Shown: positions 35,211 through 45,282 of the stretch, piece after piece
Numbering within the stretch: the first letter of the stretch is position 1
How the letters are laid out: each line of letters opens with the position of its first letter
The notes under the pieces: model-generated
The model's input: only the letters and a program-made list of their open reading frames with translations
Told to the model about the DNA's origin: nothing
Databases searched by the model: none
Position numbers and translations under genes: made by a program
Source of the DNA: Kappaphycus alvarezii
Taxonomy: Eukaryota; Rhodophyta; Florideophyceae; Gigartinales; Solieriaceae
Length of the DNA stretch: 64,000 bases
Direction: 5' to 3'
NCBI GenBank assembly: GCA_002205965.3
Contig: NADL03000537.1
Location: forward strand, 248,001 to 312,000

Positions 35211-36812
35211 TTACTGCGACGCAGTATTTTTGCCCTCACTCGGTAGCCACACACTGGCTACAGCTCCTCCATCAACGGCGTCATCAAGACCTACACGACC
35301 GCCATGAGCCTCCATGATGCGATGAACCAAGGCGAGACCCAAACCGGTGCCACTGGACTTTGTGGTATGGAATGGCTCGTACATAACCTCGCGGATCTGA
35401 GGGTCAATCCCGCGACCCTGATCCGTCACGTCGATACGCCACCATTCAGCGTCTCGATCGATACTGATCAGCACCTCACCATACTGCGGCGACGCCTCGA
35501 GAGCATTAAGAAGCAAGTTCCAGATCACCTGGCGAAACTGCTCCGGATCGATCTTCACTCGAGGTCGCTCGGCAAAATTCAGCACGATCCGATGCCCACC
35601 GGCGCGTTCATCCCGCTCAGCCATCAGACAAACGTCGCGCAGCAGAACATCGAGCTCGACCTCTGCAAACTCGGGTTCCACGGGACGAGCATAATCTAAG
35701 AATTCACTGATAAGCTTATCCAGACGAGCGATCTCTCGATGCACGACGGGCTCGAGGCGAAGCGAGGTCGATCGGTCCTCCGGATCGGCAAAAATCAGCT
35801 CGATCGCACCAGAGAGGCCTGCCAATGGATTTCGAATCTCGTGCGCGAGAGCCGCAGACATCGCGCCCACGGCTGCGAGCCGCTCGTTGCGGCGAACTTC
35901 TCGTTCCAGCCCCCTAAGCTCGGTACGATCCTCGATGACCAACACGACGAGCTTATTCGACGCGCCGTCGGCCACCGAAGTCGTCTCGGAACGCGTGACC
36001 GAAACAATGCGATCGCCAAATGGTATTTCACCCGTTCCGCAGGTCGACTGGAGAAAATTCTGGATCATCGGCGGTGCTTCATCCCCGATTTGCGGAGCCC
36101 ACTGGAGAATCTCGGTCGCGGTTGGATTTGCCGTGATCACTCTACGCTGACTATCCAGTGTCAAGACACCGACGGGGAGAGATGCCAAAACTTCGCGCTG
36201 CTGCTGCTCGACCCGGTTGAAAGCTGCCCGTACCGACGAAGCTTCGCTCCGAGCACGTTGCATCAGCTGAGCGAGGTAGCCACTCAAAGTCGCCATGCCA
36301 AAAAAGCTCAGGGCATGAATACCGAACGCCCGAAGTACCCGAACTTCGGTGACTACCGCTTTTCCCACCGGAGTCCAGAGATCGTAAAGCTGCAAAAGGA
36401 GCTGTCCGCCGAATGCGAGAGTCGACATGCTGGCCACGATCAAGGCGACGAAACGACCGCCGATGATCGCCGCGTCGAGGATGACGAGGAGGTAGAGAAA
36501 CGAAAAAGGCGTTTCGATCCCGCCGGTGAGCTGAACGATGAAGACCGTTGAAACCACCGCACTCGCCAAATGAGCCACCGCCAACACCATCGGGTTGCTG
36601 CCCGGTAATCGCAGAAGAGCACCGAGCACCAAGACCACCAAAAAGCTCGCCACCACCACCGCGTAGAGCCATTGGGAAAGTTCGTTGGTTGAGCCCGCAA
36701 GCTCGGCGAGGACATAGATCCCGAAGAGCAGTGTTGCCACACCCGCTCGGACAATCAGGAGATAGGGGAGTCGATTGGCGACGACCTCGTCGTCATTCAA
36801 CAGCTCGGTCAC
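35211..36812 (-). CDS. pilS: Membrane sensor histidine kinase PilS
   Basis: 533 residues. Six TM helices in the first ~195 residues, as in PilS, then a coiled coil, a PAS domain and a kinase core with the phospho-His in AHEIRNPLAGL, an NLLLNAL N box, DQGRGI G1 and GTGLGLAL G2. In Pseudomonas PilS senses PilA in the membrane and controls PilR; that role here is inferred from gene context. The start overlaps pilC by four bases. Confidence 0.92.
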   Translation of the reverse strand: MTELLNDDEVVANRLPYLLIVRAGVATLLFGIYVLAELAGSTNELSQWLYAVVVASFLVVLVLGALLRLPGSNPMVLAVAHLASAVVSTVFIVQLTGGIETPFSFLYLLVILDAAIIGGRFVALIVASMSTLAFGGQLLLQLYDLWTPVGKAVVTEVRVLRAFGIHALSFFGMATLSGYLAQLMQRARSEASSVRAAFNRVEQQQREVLASLPVGVLTLDSQRRVITANPTATEILQWAPQIGDEAPPMIQNFLQSTCGTGEIPFGDRIVSVTRSETTSVADGASNKLVVLVIEDRTELRGLEREVRRNERLAAVGAMSAALAHEIRNPLAGLSGAIELIFADPEDRSTSLRLEPVVHREIARLDKLISEFLDYARPVEPEFAEVELDVLLRDVCLMAERDERAGGHRIVLNFAERPRVKIDPEQFRQVIWNLLLNALEASPQYGEVLISIDRDAEWWRIDVTDQGRGIDPQIREVMYEPFHTTKSSGTGLGLALVHRIMEAHGGRVGLDDAVDGGAVASVWLPSEGKNTASQ

Positions 36813-38011
36813 ACCCCGCCTGCAAGGGTGAACATCGGCAGGTACATCGAGACGACCAGCCCCCCAAGAACCACCGCAAGAAACGCCATGATCAGAGGCT
36901 CCAGAAGGCTCATCATTGTGCCAATGGATGTATCCACCTCATCATCGTAGAAATCCGCAATCTTGTTCAGCATGGTATCGAGAGCACCGGAGGACTCACC
37001 CACGGAAATCATTTGCACCACCATCGGTGGAAATACCCGAACCTCACTCAGTGGCTGCGCCATCATCTTTCCTTCGGAGATCTTGGTGCGCACATGCCTC
37101 AAACCTTCTTCGACCACGGAGTTCCCGGAAGTCGAAGCTACGATGTCCAGAGCCTCCAAGATGGGAACTCCCGAGGACAACATGGTCCCGAGGGTACGGG
37201 TAAATTTTGCAACGGCGACTTTTTTCACCACGACGCCGAAGATGGGGACACTGAGCAATATTCGATCGACATAACGTCTCGCCTTCGGATTCTTGAGCGA
37301 CCAAGCCAAGGAGGCGATGAGACCGACGACCCCAACAAGGATCCAAAGCACATTGGATTGAGCCCAGTTGCTCAGATCGATGACCATTTGGGTTGGTGTA
37401 GGCAACGTACTTCCGAAGTTCTGAAACATCTCCTCGAAAACCGGGATCACATAAATGAGGAGAATCATGGTCACCACAAAAGACGCGACAACCACCAGCG
37501 CGGGGTAGGTCATCGCCTTTTTAACCTGGCCGACCAACTTCATGTTCTTTTCGATGTATACCGCGAGGCGATTGAGGATCGTGTCCAGCACACCGGCAGC
37601 TTCGCCCGCAGCCACCAAGTTCGAAAACAACCGATTGAAGATCTTTGGATGCTTCGCTAGAGCCTCAGCGAGCGTTGAGCCCGATTCGACCGTGACTTTG
37701 ACGTCACCCAAGACCTTTTGCATCTCGACGTTTTCAGCTTGAGCACCCAAAATCTCCAGACACTGCACGAGGGGAAGCCCCGCATCGATCATCGTTGCAA
37801 ACTGCCGGGTGAAGACCACGAGATCCTTCGTGGTGACCCCCGTCGACCCGGGGAGACGAATAGTCATGTCCCTGGGCTTTTTTTTGACCTTGGCCACCTG
37901 GAGCTGCTGAGACCGCAGACGTTGAGTCACAACCTCCCGCGTCTCAGCCTCCATCTCGCCGCGCTTGAGCTCACCGACGCGAGTTCTTCCTTCCCAGACG
38001 AATACAGGCAT
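36809..38011 (-). CDS. pilC: Type IV pilus inner-membrane platform protein PilC
   Basis: 400 residues with two T2SF domains and TM helices (LVVVASFVVTMILLIYVIP and a C-terminal one). MPVFVWEGRTRVGELKRGEM and FTRQFATMIDAGLPLVQCLEIL are typical of PilC/GspF. It is the inner-membrane base on which the PilB and PilT motors act. It directly follows pilT (1-bp gap) and overlaps pilS. Confidence 0.95.
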   Translation of the reverse strand: MPVFVWEGRTRVGELKRGEMEAETREVVTQRLRSQQLQVAKVKKKPRDMTIRLPGSTGVTTKDLVVFTRQFATMIDAGLPLVQCLEILGAQAENVEMQKVLGDVKVTVESGSTLAEALAKHPKIFNRLFSNLVAAGEAAGVLDTILNRLAVYIEKNMKLVGQVKKAMTYPALVVVASFVVTMILLIYVIPVFEEMFQNFGSTLPTPTQMVIDLSNWAQSNVLWILVGVVGLIASLAWSLKNPKARRYVDRILLSVPIFGVVVKKVAVAKFTRTLGTMLSSGVPILEALDIVASTSGNSVVEEGLRHVRTKISEGKMMAQPLSEVRVFPPMVVQMISVGESSGALDTMLNKIADFYDDEVDTSIGTMMSLLEPLIMAFLAVVLGGLVVSMYLPMFTLAGGV

Positions 38012-39133
38012 TTAACCTCCCGGGCGGGTCCGTCGCAGACGTTCGTTGTTGAGTAAGGTACGAAGCTCGTCCGGGTCCGGACTTTGCAGCATCGCGTCAT
38101 CCGCGGTTACTTGACGCCGACTGACCAACGCGGCCAACGACTGATTCATCGTGACCATATGGTGCTTACCCTGACCGATCTGCATTTGACTGTAGATCTG
38201 ATGGCTTTTTCCTTCGCGGATCAGGTTTCGGATCGCAGCATTCGGAATCATCAATTCGAGGGCCATCGCTCTGCCTCCTCCGATCCGAGGAACAAGGGTC
38301 TGACATAGAATGCCTTCCAAGGTAAACGACAGTTGCGCGCGGATCTGATCCTGCTGGTAGGGTGGAAACACGTCCAGAATGCGGTTGATGGTTTGAACCG
38401 CGCTGTTGGTGTGCAGGGTGCCGAAAGCAAGGTGCCCGGTCTCGCTGATGGTCAGCGCTGCCTCGATGGTCTCAAGGTCTCGCATTTCTCCGATCAACAC
38501 GACGTCGGGGTCTTGTCGCAGGACATGCCTTAGCGCCTTGTTGAACGACATCGTGTCCGCGCCGATCTCGCGCTGATTGACCAAACATCTTTTGTGAGGA
38601 TGAAGGTACTCGATAGGGTCTTCGATGGTGACGATGTGCCCCGGAAGCTCCATGTTGATCGCATCGATGATGGCAGCGAGCGTGGTCGACTTTCCCGAAC
38701 CCGTACGCCCGGTCACCAACACCAGTCCTCGCGGACGGCGAGCGATTTCGCGAACAACAGGTGGCAAACCCAAGTCTTCGAGGGAACGGATTTTGAACGG
38801 GATCTGGCGAAAGACCGCGGCCAACGCTCCTCGCTGGAGAAACACGTTGGCACGGAAGCGAGCGAGGCTCTTGACTCCAAAAGAGACATCGAGCTCGCTC
38901 TCCTCTTCAAAAACATGCTTCTGCGAGTCGGTAAGCACCGAGTAGCAAAGCTGCTTGGTGTCAACAGGAGACAGCAGCCGCCCGGGAAGCGCGACGAGAA
39001 CCCCGTCGATACGCACCTGCGGAGGGGATCCACTGGTCAGATGCAAATCACTTGCACCTCGCTCGATCATGGTCTTCAGGAGGGTGTGGAGACTAAAGTC
39101 TTGTCCGGACATGTGACGAACTGCTTCAGACAT
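38012..39133 (-). CDS. pilT: Pilus retraction ATPase PilT
   Basis: 373 residues. Walker A GRTGSGKSTTLAA, an Asp box with TIEDPIEYLH, Walker B LIGEMRDLETI, His box GTLHTNSAVQTINRI, and a PilT-type C-terminal AIRNLIREGKSHQIYS. It powers pilus depolymerisation and twitching/gliding motility. It is immediately upstream of pilC. Confidence 0.95.
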   Translation of the reverse strand: MSEAVRHMSGQDFSLHTLLKTMIERGASDLHLTSGSPPQVRIDGVLVALPGRLLSPVDTKQLCYSVLTDSQKHVFEEESELDVSFGVKSLARFRANVFLQRGALAAVFRQIPFKIRSLEDLGLPPVVREIARRPRGLVLVTGRTGSGKSTTLAAIIDAINMELPGHIVTIEDPIEYLHPHKRCLVNQREIGADTMSFNKALRHVLRQDPDVVLIGEMRDLETIEAALTISETGHLAFGTLHTNSAVQTINRILDVFPPYQQDQIRAQLSFTLEGILCQTLVPRIGGGRAMALELMIPNAAIRNLIREGKSHQIYSQMQIGQGKHHMVTMNQSLAALVSRRQVTADDAMLQSPDPDELRTLLNNERLRRTRPGG

Positions 39134-39158
39134 CTCGTGGTATCCCCAAGACTATTTC

Positions 39159-40862
39159 CTAGTCCGCTGCACTCACACGAGTGACCTCTTCGAGCGTGGT
39201 CACGCCTTCAACGAATTTACTGATCGCCGATTGACGCAGCGTCTTCATCCCAAGGCGGATCGCTTCGGACTTGATTTCTGCCGTCGAGCCGCCATTGATG
39301 ATCAGCTCCTTAAGCTGGTCATCGACCTTGAGTACCTCGTAACAGGCAACGCGTCCCTTATAGCCCGTCTCAGAACACGTTGAGCAACCCTTGCCTTGAT
39401 AGGACGTGAATGTGCCGATCAGATCCTTGGGCACCTGAAGCTCCTGCATCGAGGATGCTGAGATATCCGACGGCTCTTTGCAATCTTTGCATATCCGCCT
39501 TGCCAAACGTTGAGCAACCACGACATTGAGGGCGGCCGTGATCAAAAACGGCTCGATTCCCATGTTCAGCATCCGAGAAATCGTCGATGGCGCGTCGTTG
39601 GTGTGGACGGTAGAGAGCACCAAGTGACCTGTGAGCGCAGCCTTGATCGCGATCTCCGCAGTCTCAAAGTCCCGGATCTCGCCGACCATGATGATGTCGG
39701 GATCTTGGCGAAGAAAGGAGCGAAGTGCCGCAGCGAAGTTCAAACCAATGTCTTCGTGCATTTGACACTGGTTGATCCCCGCGAGGTTGAACTCGACCGG
39801 GTCTTCCGCAGTGGAAATATTCTCTGTGGTCTTGTTCAGTTCCGAGAGCGCTGAGTAGAGCGTCGTGGTTTTTCCGGAACCCGTGGGTCCCGTGACCAAC
39901 ACCATGCCGTAGGGTTGATGAATTCCATGCTGGAAGACCGATAGCTGCTGGCTTTCAAATCCAAGCTTGGTCATATCAAGCTGCAGATTGGATTTATCAA
40001 GGAGGCGCAAAACCGCCTTTTCACCGAAAAGAGTCGGTAAAGAAGAGACTCGGAAATCCATCTCCTTGCCCTTGCCGAGTTTGAGTTTGATCCGACCGTC
40101 CTGGGGAAGACGCCGCTCGGAAATATCGAGCTGGCTCATAATTTTAACCCGGGAGAGCACCGCGTTTTTCAACTTCGTCGGCGGGCGCATCATTTCATAG
40201 AGTGCTCCGTCGATCCGGTAGCGGACCCGAAATTCTTTTTCGTAGGGCTCGATGTGGATGTCGGAGGCGCCCTTCTTGATGGCGTCGACCAAGATCAGAT
40301 TGACGAGTTTGACCACCGGGGCATCGCCGGCGCTCTTTTCGAGATCGAGCACATTAACGTCATCTTCGTCTATGCCGAACTCGATGTCGTCAACGTCAAA
40401 ACCGGATACGATCTCGTCATAAGCGACAACGCTGTCGAGATTCGACTGGTAATAGCGCTCGTGGGCTTCGATGATCTGCGTCTCGGAGGCGACAACAACC
40501 TCGACGTTGTAACCGGTAAGAAACTTGACGTCGTCGATGGCGTAGATATTCGAGGGATCCATCATCGCGATCACCAACGAAGAGCCCGCCCGGTGCACCG
40601 GCATGATCTGGTGCTTTACCGCGACGTCTTCGCCGACAAGCTTCACGATGTCGTCGTCGATATCGAGGTCACCGAGATTGATCGAAGGAACGTGATATTG
40701 CTTCGCTAAGAAGTTTGAGAGGTCGGCTTCTTGAATCATCCCGAGCTTGACAAGTTGCGAGCCCAAGCGTCCGCCGCCCCGCTTCTGTTGTTCCTGGGCC
40801 TTTTCCAACTGCTCGATGTTGATGATATTCTCGCGAACGAGAAGCTCTCCCAGATGGGCCAT
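39159..40862 (-). CDS. pilB: Pilus extension ATPase PilB
   Basis: 567 residues. An N-terminal MshEN-like domain ([14 protein letters not shown]) precedes the ATPase with Walker [15 protein letters not shown], Asp-box STAEDPVEF and Walker [14 protein letters not shown]. It also has the tetra-cysteine zinc site (CKDC..CSTC) found in PilB but not PilT. It assembles pilin into the fibre. The order pilB-pilT-pilC-pilS-pilR is the same as in Myxococcus. It follows rho by about 210 bp. Confidence 0.95.
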   Translation of the reverse strand: MAHLGELLVRENIINIEQLEKAQEQQKRGGGRLGSQLVKLGMIQEADLSNFLAKQYHVPSINLGDLDIDDDIVKLVGEDVAVKHQIMPVHRAGSSLVIAMMDPSNIYAIDDVKFLTGYNVEVVVASETQIIEAHERYYQSNLDSVVAYDEIVSGFDVDDIEFGIDEDDVNVLDLEKSAGDAPVVKLVNLILVDAIKKGASDIHIEPYEKEFRVRYRIDGALYEMMRPPTKLKNAVLSRVKIMSQLDISERRLPQDGRIKLKLGKGKEMDFRVSSLPTLFGEKAVLRLLDKSNLQLDMTKLGFESQQLSVFQHGIHQPYGMVLVTGPTGSGKTTTLYSALSELNKTTENISTAEDPVEFNLAGINQCQMHEDIGLNFAAALRSFLRQDPDIIMVGEIRDFETAEIAIKAALTGHLVLSTVHTNDAPSTISRMLNMGIEPFLITAALNVVVAQRLARRICKDCKEPSDISASSMQELQVPKDLIGTFTSYQGKGCSTCSETGYKGRVACYEVLKVDDQLKELIINGGSTAEIKSEAIRLGMKTLRQSAISKFVEGVTTLEEVTRVSAAD

Positions 40863-41074
40863 AGACCTCGAGTCCTCCGCGGAGCCAACCTGACCATGGC
40901 GCTATCATGAGCCCAGCCGTACCAACCCACTCAACGCCCTAAATGAGAGTCTAGCTCCTCGATCTAGATGCCTCCATCACAACGGACCGTTTGCCACTGC
41001 CGTTAACCGGTTGCCCCGACAATGCGTTGCGTAATCTCTCACGGCCACTCGGTGCCCCGCAAATCTCAGCCGTG

Positions 41075-42340
41075 CTAACTCGCCATAGAATCGAGGAATT
41101 CTTGATTGGTTTTTGTATTTTTCATCTTATCCAATAAAAACTGCATTGAATCGATGACATTGAGTGGATGAAGCAGCTGGCGGAGGATCCACGCGCGACT
41201 CAACACCTCCGAGGGCAAAAGCAGCTCTTCCTTCCGCGTCGCCGACCGGTTGATGTCCATGGTCGGGAAAATCCGCTTTTCCATCAACTTGCGGTCGAGG
41301 TGGATCTCGCTGTTGCCAGTCCCCTTAAACTCTTCGAAGATCACCTCATCCATCCGACTACCGGTATCGACCAGAGCCGTACCGATGATGGTCAGCGATC
41401 CCCCCTCTTCGACATTGCGCGCTGCGCCAAAAAAACGCTTGGGCTTGTGCAGAGCGTTTGAATCGACGCCGCCGGAGAGGATCTTGCCCGAGGGCGGCAC
41501 CACCGTGTTGTAAGCCCGGGCGAGGCGCGTGATCGAATCGAGAAGGATCACGACATCGCGACCGTGTTCGACCAAGCGCTTCGCCTTCTCAATCACCATC
41601 TCCGCGACTTGGACGTGGCGCTGAGCAGGTTCGTCAAAGGTCGACGAAACCACCTCGCCGCGTACCGAGCGCTGCATATCCGTAACTTCCTCCGGGCGCT
41701 CGTCGATCAGCAACACGATCATCATCACATCGGGGTGATTGGTGGTGATGGCGTTGGCGATGGTTTGGAGCATCACAGTCTTGCCGGCGCGCGGTGGCGA
41801 AACGATGAGAGAGCGCTGACCCATTCCAATAGGCACGAGCAGATCGATGATCCGCGTCGAAAAATTGCCCGGGTCATGCTCCATGTTGAATTTCTGATCC
41901 GGATAAAGCGGGGTCAGGTTATCGAATAGGACCTTATTGCGAGCTTTCTCCGGCGCCTCGAAGTTGATCTTCTCGACCTTCAGCATCGCGTAATAACGCT
42001 CGGAGTCCTTCGGTGGCCGGATTTGCCCGGAAACCGTATCGCCCGTGCGTAAATTCAAGCGACGGATCTGTGACGGCGACACATAGATATCATCGGGGCC
42101 CGGGAGGTAGTTGTAGTCCGGTGCCCGAAGAAAGCCGTAGCCATCGGGGAGAGTTTCAAGGACACCTTCAGAGAAAACCGGACCACCCTGCTCGGTATGC
42201 GCTTGGAGCATACCGAAGATGAGATCCTGCTTTCGCATTCCCCCGGCGCCATCCACGCCCATATCTTGGGCCATCTTCGTCAAGTCTTGGGGTTTTTTCT
42301 TTTTGAGCTCGTTGAGGTTAATGACGGCTTCTTTAGCCAT
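41075..42340 (-). CDS. rho: Transcription termination factor Rho
   Basis: 421 residues. RNA-binding domain with [15 protein letters not shown], Walker [12 protein letters not shown], Walker [20 protein letters not shown]-loop and R-loop region [24 protein letters not shown]. Hexameric RNA helicase that ends transcription at unstructured C-rich sites. A ~220-bp gap precedes it, holding a TATACA-like -10 on the minus strand near 42408 without a clear -35. Confidence 0.97.
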   Translation of the reverse strand: MAKEAVINLNELKKKKPQDLTKMAQDMGVDGAGGMRKQDLIFGMLQAHTEQGGPVFSEGVLETLPDGYGFLRAPDYNYLPGPDDIYVSPSQIRRLNLRTGDTVSGQIRPPKDSERYYAMLKVEKINFEAPEKARNKVLFDNLTPLYPDQKFNMEHDPGNFSTRIIDLLVPIGMGQRSLIVSPPRAGKTVMLQTIANAITTNHPDVMMIVLLIDERPEEVTDMQRSVRGEVVSSTFDEPAQRHVQVAEMVIEKAKRLVEHGRDVVILLDSITRLARAYNTVVPPSGKILSGGVDSNALHKPKRFFGAARNVEEGGSLTIIGTALVDTGSRMDEVIFEEFKGTGNSEIHLDRKLMEKRIFPTMDINRSATRKEELLLPSEVLSRAWILRQLLHPLNVIDSMQFLLDKMKNTKTNQEFLDSMAS

Positions 42341-42562
42341 AGTACTGGTACCTAATCGGTATCGGCCCTCGACGCTTCGCTACTGCGAGGGTCGCTTTCG
42401 GAGTGTATAAAGTGACTGTCACGCGAGTTGACGGCCGTGTTATGACCGTCAGTCGGTAACTTGGGGTAAAATCCCAGGCGGCTCCTGCGATTCGCGGTTG
42501 GTGATGTCACAGGCGATCGATCCGGTCAAGACTATTCGAACCCCATCCGATTCAACGGTGTC

Positions 42563-43327
42563 TTAGCTCGGACGAGCCCTGAGGCGAACGAATCCCTTCT
42601 TATCCACCACATAATTCTCGTCGAGGAGCGGACAAACTTCCCCTTCATCCAAAGGCATGGCCCAGCCGCGCGCGTTGACAAGCTCGGCCACGCGGCGCTG
42701 AACACGCGGGCCCGTGCTATCGTCCCGAAGAATTCGCGCCAGAACTTCGCCGTAACTCGCCTTCAACTCGTCTCCGAGCGAACCGTCGTCGAGCGCTCGC
42801 TCGAGGCCGTCGAGCACCGCCCAACGCACATCGTCGCTATGATCTTCGGCGAAAGGAACCAGCCCTGCGAGTACCCCGGATTGTGAGAGATGCTCGGCAA
42901 GAGCCATCACCAGCTGCTGCTTGGCTTCGCTTTGACGGTACGATTCAGGACCGTGATGTTCGAGCACTTCAAGGAAAAAGCGTACCGCTTCTTCGGCTCC
43001 AAATGAACGTTCGTAGGCGCGCAGAGCATAACTCAGTGACTTATTCTCGCGAATGAAATTGCGCAGCGGGCTTTGAATGGCCACGCCGACATCGGCGACC
43101 GCATTCTCGAGCCATTGTTTTTCCTCCTCGTCGGCGATCTGTCCATTGGCGTTCGCAGCAAAACGCAGAAGCAACCCGCGATACGCCGCCTCACTGCCAT
43201 CATGAAGCAAGCGCTGCATCTCCTTCATGCGCACGTCAGGCTGAGCGTAGGGATTTGAGGCGAGCTTAGCCGCCTTGTCGATCTTCCGCTGCGATAGCGG
43301 GCCGCCGCCGAAAAGTCCTTTAAGCAC
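42563..43327 (-). CDS. HEAT-repeat-like hypothetical protein
   Basis: 254 residues, all helical, no signal peptide. Repeated amphipathic helix pairs (YAQPDVRMKEMQRLLHDG, DVRWAVLDGLERAL, ILRDDSTGPRVQRRVAELV) resemble HEAT or Armadillo solenoids. I recognise no family or active site. It is divergent from the M20 amidohydrolase and downstream on the same strand as nothing else, so its partner is not suggested by context. Confidence 0.75.
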   Translation of the reverse strand: MLKGLFGGGPLSQRKIDKAAKLASNPYAQPDVRMKEMQRLLHDGSEAAYRGLLLRFAANANGQIADEEEKQWLENAVADVGVAIQSPLRNFIRENKSLSYALRAYERSFGAEEAVRFFLEVLEHHGPESYRQSEAKQQLVMALAEHLSQSGVLAGLVPFAEDHSDDVRWAVLDGLERALDDGSLGDELKASYGEVLARILRDDSTGPRVQRRVAELVNARGWAMPLDEGEVCPLLDENYVVDKKGFVRLRARPS

Positions 43328-43452
43328 GGCATCGCTTTACCACCGGCGGGGACATCATGACCACCCGGTCACGCCGATCATCCGCGAGATCACCGGCGAG
43401 CTTGGCCCTCACGCCCTTGCCTTTGGGGCCAAAGTTTTGTGATCATGAGCGG

Positions 43453-44754
43453 ATGAACAGTCCTGTGCGATCCGGAATCATCGTTCTCGGCCTCCTAACA
43501 GCCACTAGCGCCTATGCGAACCCCGGAGAGCTGAAGCGCTCTGTCGAGCGCCACCAACGCACCACCGAAGAGCTTTATCGCTGGTTTCATCGGCACCCAG
43601 AGCTCTCGGGCAAGGAAACCCAAACCGCCGCACGGCTGGCCGGGGAGCTCAGGGCGCTCGGCGCCACCGTCTACGAAGGCGTCGGCGGCACCGGTGTCGT
43701 GGCGATCGTTGAAAATCGCACAACGCCAGAAGGCCCCACGATTTTGCTGCGAGCCGATATGGACGGCCTCCCGATCGTCGAAGCCACGGGTGCGGCGTAC
43801 GCAAGCGAGAATCCCGGGATCATGCACGGCTGTGGTCACGATATTCACATGGCGACAGCAGTAGGGACATTGAAAGTCCTCATGGACAATGAAAAACTTT
43901 GGCGCGGCCGAGTGATGTTTGTCGGCCAACCGGCCGAGGAGATCGGCGCCGGAGCGCGAGCGATGCTCGCCGACCCTAAACTCGAAAAAATCATCGCGCG
44001 TCACGGTCGACCCGACGTGGCGCTAGCCCTGCACGACTCCGCCGATGACCCCGCCGGTAGCGTTGGCGTGGTGGGTGGATGGTTCACCGCAAACGTCGAC
44101 TCGGTCGACATCAAAATTTTTGGCCGTGGCGGCCACGGTGCTCGGCCTCATCAGACGATCGACCCCATCGTGATCGGCTCTGAGATAGTTTTAGCGCTCC
44201 AGACCATCGTTTCGCGCCGTATCACTCCGGGAACCCGAGCGGTAGTCACGGTTGGCAAATTTGAGGCGGGTAGCAAACATAATATCATTCCCCCCGAAGC
44301 GACGCTGTTGCTGACGGTTCGAAGCTACGGCGACGATGTTCGCCAGTATCTCCTCGACGAGATCACCCACGTCGCCCACTCCATCGCCAAAGCTCATCAC
44401 GCTCCCAAGCCGCCGAAAATCACGCTTCGTGACGAATTTACCCCGGCAGGTTTTAACGACGAGAAACTCGCTGCCGAGCTTCAAGATCGTTTTCGCGAGG
44501 TGTTGGGCCAGGAACGTGTCTTCACCCTGCAGCCGACCACCGGCGGCGAGGATTTCGCGCTTTTTGCCCGGCACTTCAAAATACCGGGTGTGCAGTATCG
44601 CGTCGGGGCCGCAGAGCCCGCGGCCTTGAAACGCGACAACCCGCCCGGCCTGCACTCGGACCGTTGGTTGCCCAAAATCCAACCGACGTTGAATACCAGC
44701 GTTCTCACGATGGCCCTCGCCGTGCTCGAAGCCGAGGCCATGATCGCTCGGTGA
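43453..44754 (+). CDS. Exported M20-family amidohydrolase (peptidase/aminoacylase type)
   Basis: The ATG at 43453 gives a signal peptide (GIIVLGLLTATSAYA) and 433 residues; the frame is open to 43357. M20D features: RADMDGLPI (metal and base region), MHGCGHDIHMA, GQPAEEIGAGA (catalytic Glu), a dimerisation domain after FGRGGHGARPHQ, and TTGGEDFALFA. It would deacylate or cleave amide-linked amino acids (hippurate/aminoacylase type) in the periplasm. Substrate unknown. Confidence 0.9.
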   Translation: MNSPVRSGIIVLGLLTATSAYANPGELKRSVERHQRTTEELYRWFHRHPELSGKETQTAARLAGELRALGATVYEGVGGTGVVAIVENRTTPEGPTILLRADMDGLPIVEATGAAYASENPGIMHGCGHDIHMATAVGTLKVLMDNEKLWRGRVMFVGQPAEEIGAGARAMLADPKLEKIIARHGRPDVALALHDSADDPAGSVGVVGGWFTANVDSVDIKIFGRGGHGARPHQTIDPIVIGSEIVLALQTIVSRRITPGTRAVVTVGKFEAGSKHNIIPPEATLLLTVRSYGDDVRQYLLDEITHVAHSIAKAHHAPKPPKITLRDEFTPAGFNDEKLAAELQDRFREVLGQERVFTLQPTTGGEDFALFARHFKIPGVQYRVGAAEPAALKRDNPPGLHSDRWLPKIQPTLNTSVLTMALAVLEAEAMIAR

Positions 44755-44829
44755 GTCGCGGTCGTTGGAAGTGGACACTGTGCGTAAGCGTGTCAACGCG
44801 CGATGCAGAGATGGAACAGCCGTAGGGTC

Positions 44830-45282
44830 ATGGGCAGGTTCAACAACCGGCGGATCGTCCTCGGAGTAACGGGAAGTATTGCCGCCTACAAAGCGCTCCT
44901 GGTGCTCCAGCGTCTTCGGCGCGCGGGAGCTCAGGTCGCGCCGGTCATGACGTCATCGGCCCTTCGCTTCGTGGGCGCGCTGTCGTTTTCGTCACTCGCG
45001 GGCCGAGCCACCACAAACGACCTCTGGTCCCCTGCCGAGGCTGGCCAAATCGGTCATGTCGAGCTCGCCCACTGGGCAGAGGCTGTGGTGATCGCTCCAG
45101 CGAGTGCCGATTGTCTCGCCCGCCTCGCGCTCGGTCGCGCTGATGACGCATTGAGTGCCCTGGCGCTCGCAACATCGGCGCCGCTCGTGGTCGCCCCCGG
45201 CCATGGAAGACGGCATGTGGTGTCATCCCGCCACTCAAAGTCATGTCAATACTCTCCGTCAACGGGGCGTGATCATCGTTGA
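44830..45282 (+). CDS. coaBC: CoaBC N-terminal part (phosphopantothenoylcysteine decarboxylase), frameshifted
   Basis: The frame starts GRFNNRRIVLGVTGSIAAYK, the flavin-binding start of CoaC, and contains the catalytic His segment GHVELAHWAEAVVIAPASA. It stays CoaC-like to VVAP (about 45196), then changes to meaningless sequence and stops at 45282. The continuation is in the next frame from about 45200 (AMEDGMWCHPATQ). One extra base in the run CCCCCGG explains it. CoaBC makes 4'-phosphopantetheine for CoA and is normally essential, so either the base is an assembly error or a second copy exists. Start chosen at 44830. Confidence 0.85.
   Translation: MGRFNNRRIVLGVTGSIAAYKALLVLQRLRRAGAQVAPVMTSSALRFVGALSFSSLAGRATTNDLWSPAEAGQIGHVELAHWAEAVVIAPASADCLARLALGRADDALSALALATSAPLVVAPGHGRRHVVSSRHSKSCQYSPSTGRDHR

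Noticed and set aside
35739-36551. Plus-strand frame of 270 codons inside pilS
   Set aside because: Shadow of the histidine kinase frame, with no motif and no ribosome site.
36548-37660. Plus-strand frame of 370 codons
   Set aside because: Antisense of pilS and pilC, which have full family motifs. The translation is low-complexity His/Arg/Pro-rich, typical of a shadow frame.
40863-41074. Gap between rho and pilB searched for a small RNA, sigma-54 site or terminator
   Set aside because: No GG-N10-GC element in good context and no GC hairpin with a U-tract.
42341-42562. Possible sigma-70 promoter of rho
   Set aside because: A TATACA near 42408 on the minus strand has no -35 at proper distance, so it is not listed as a feature.
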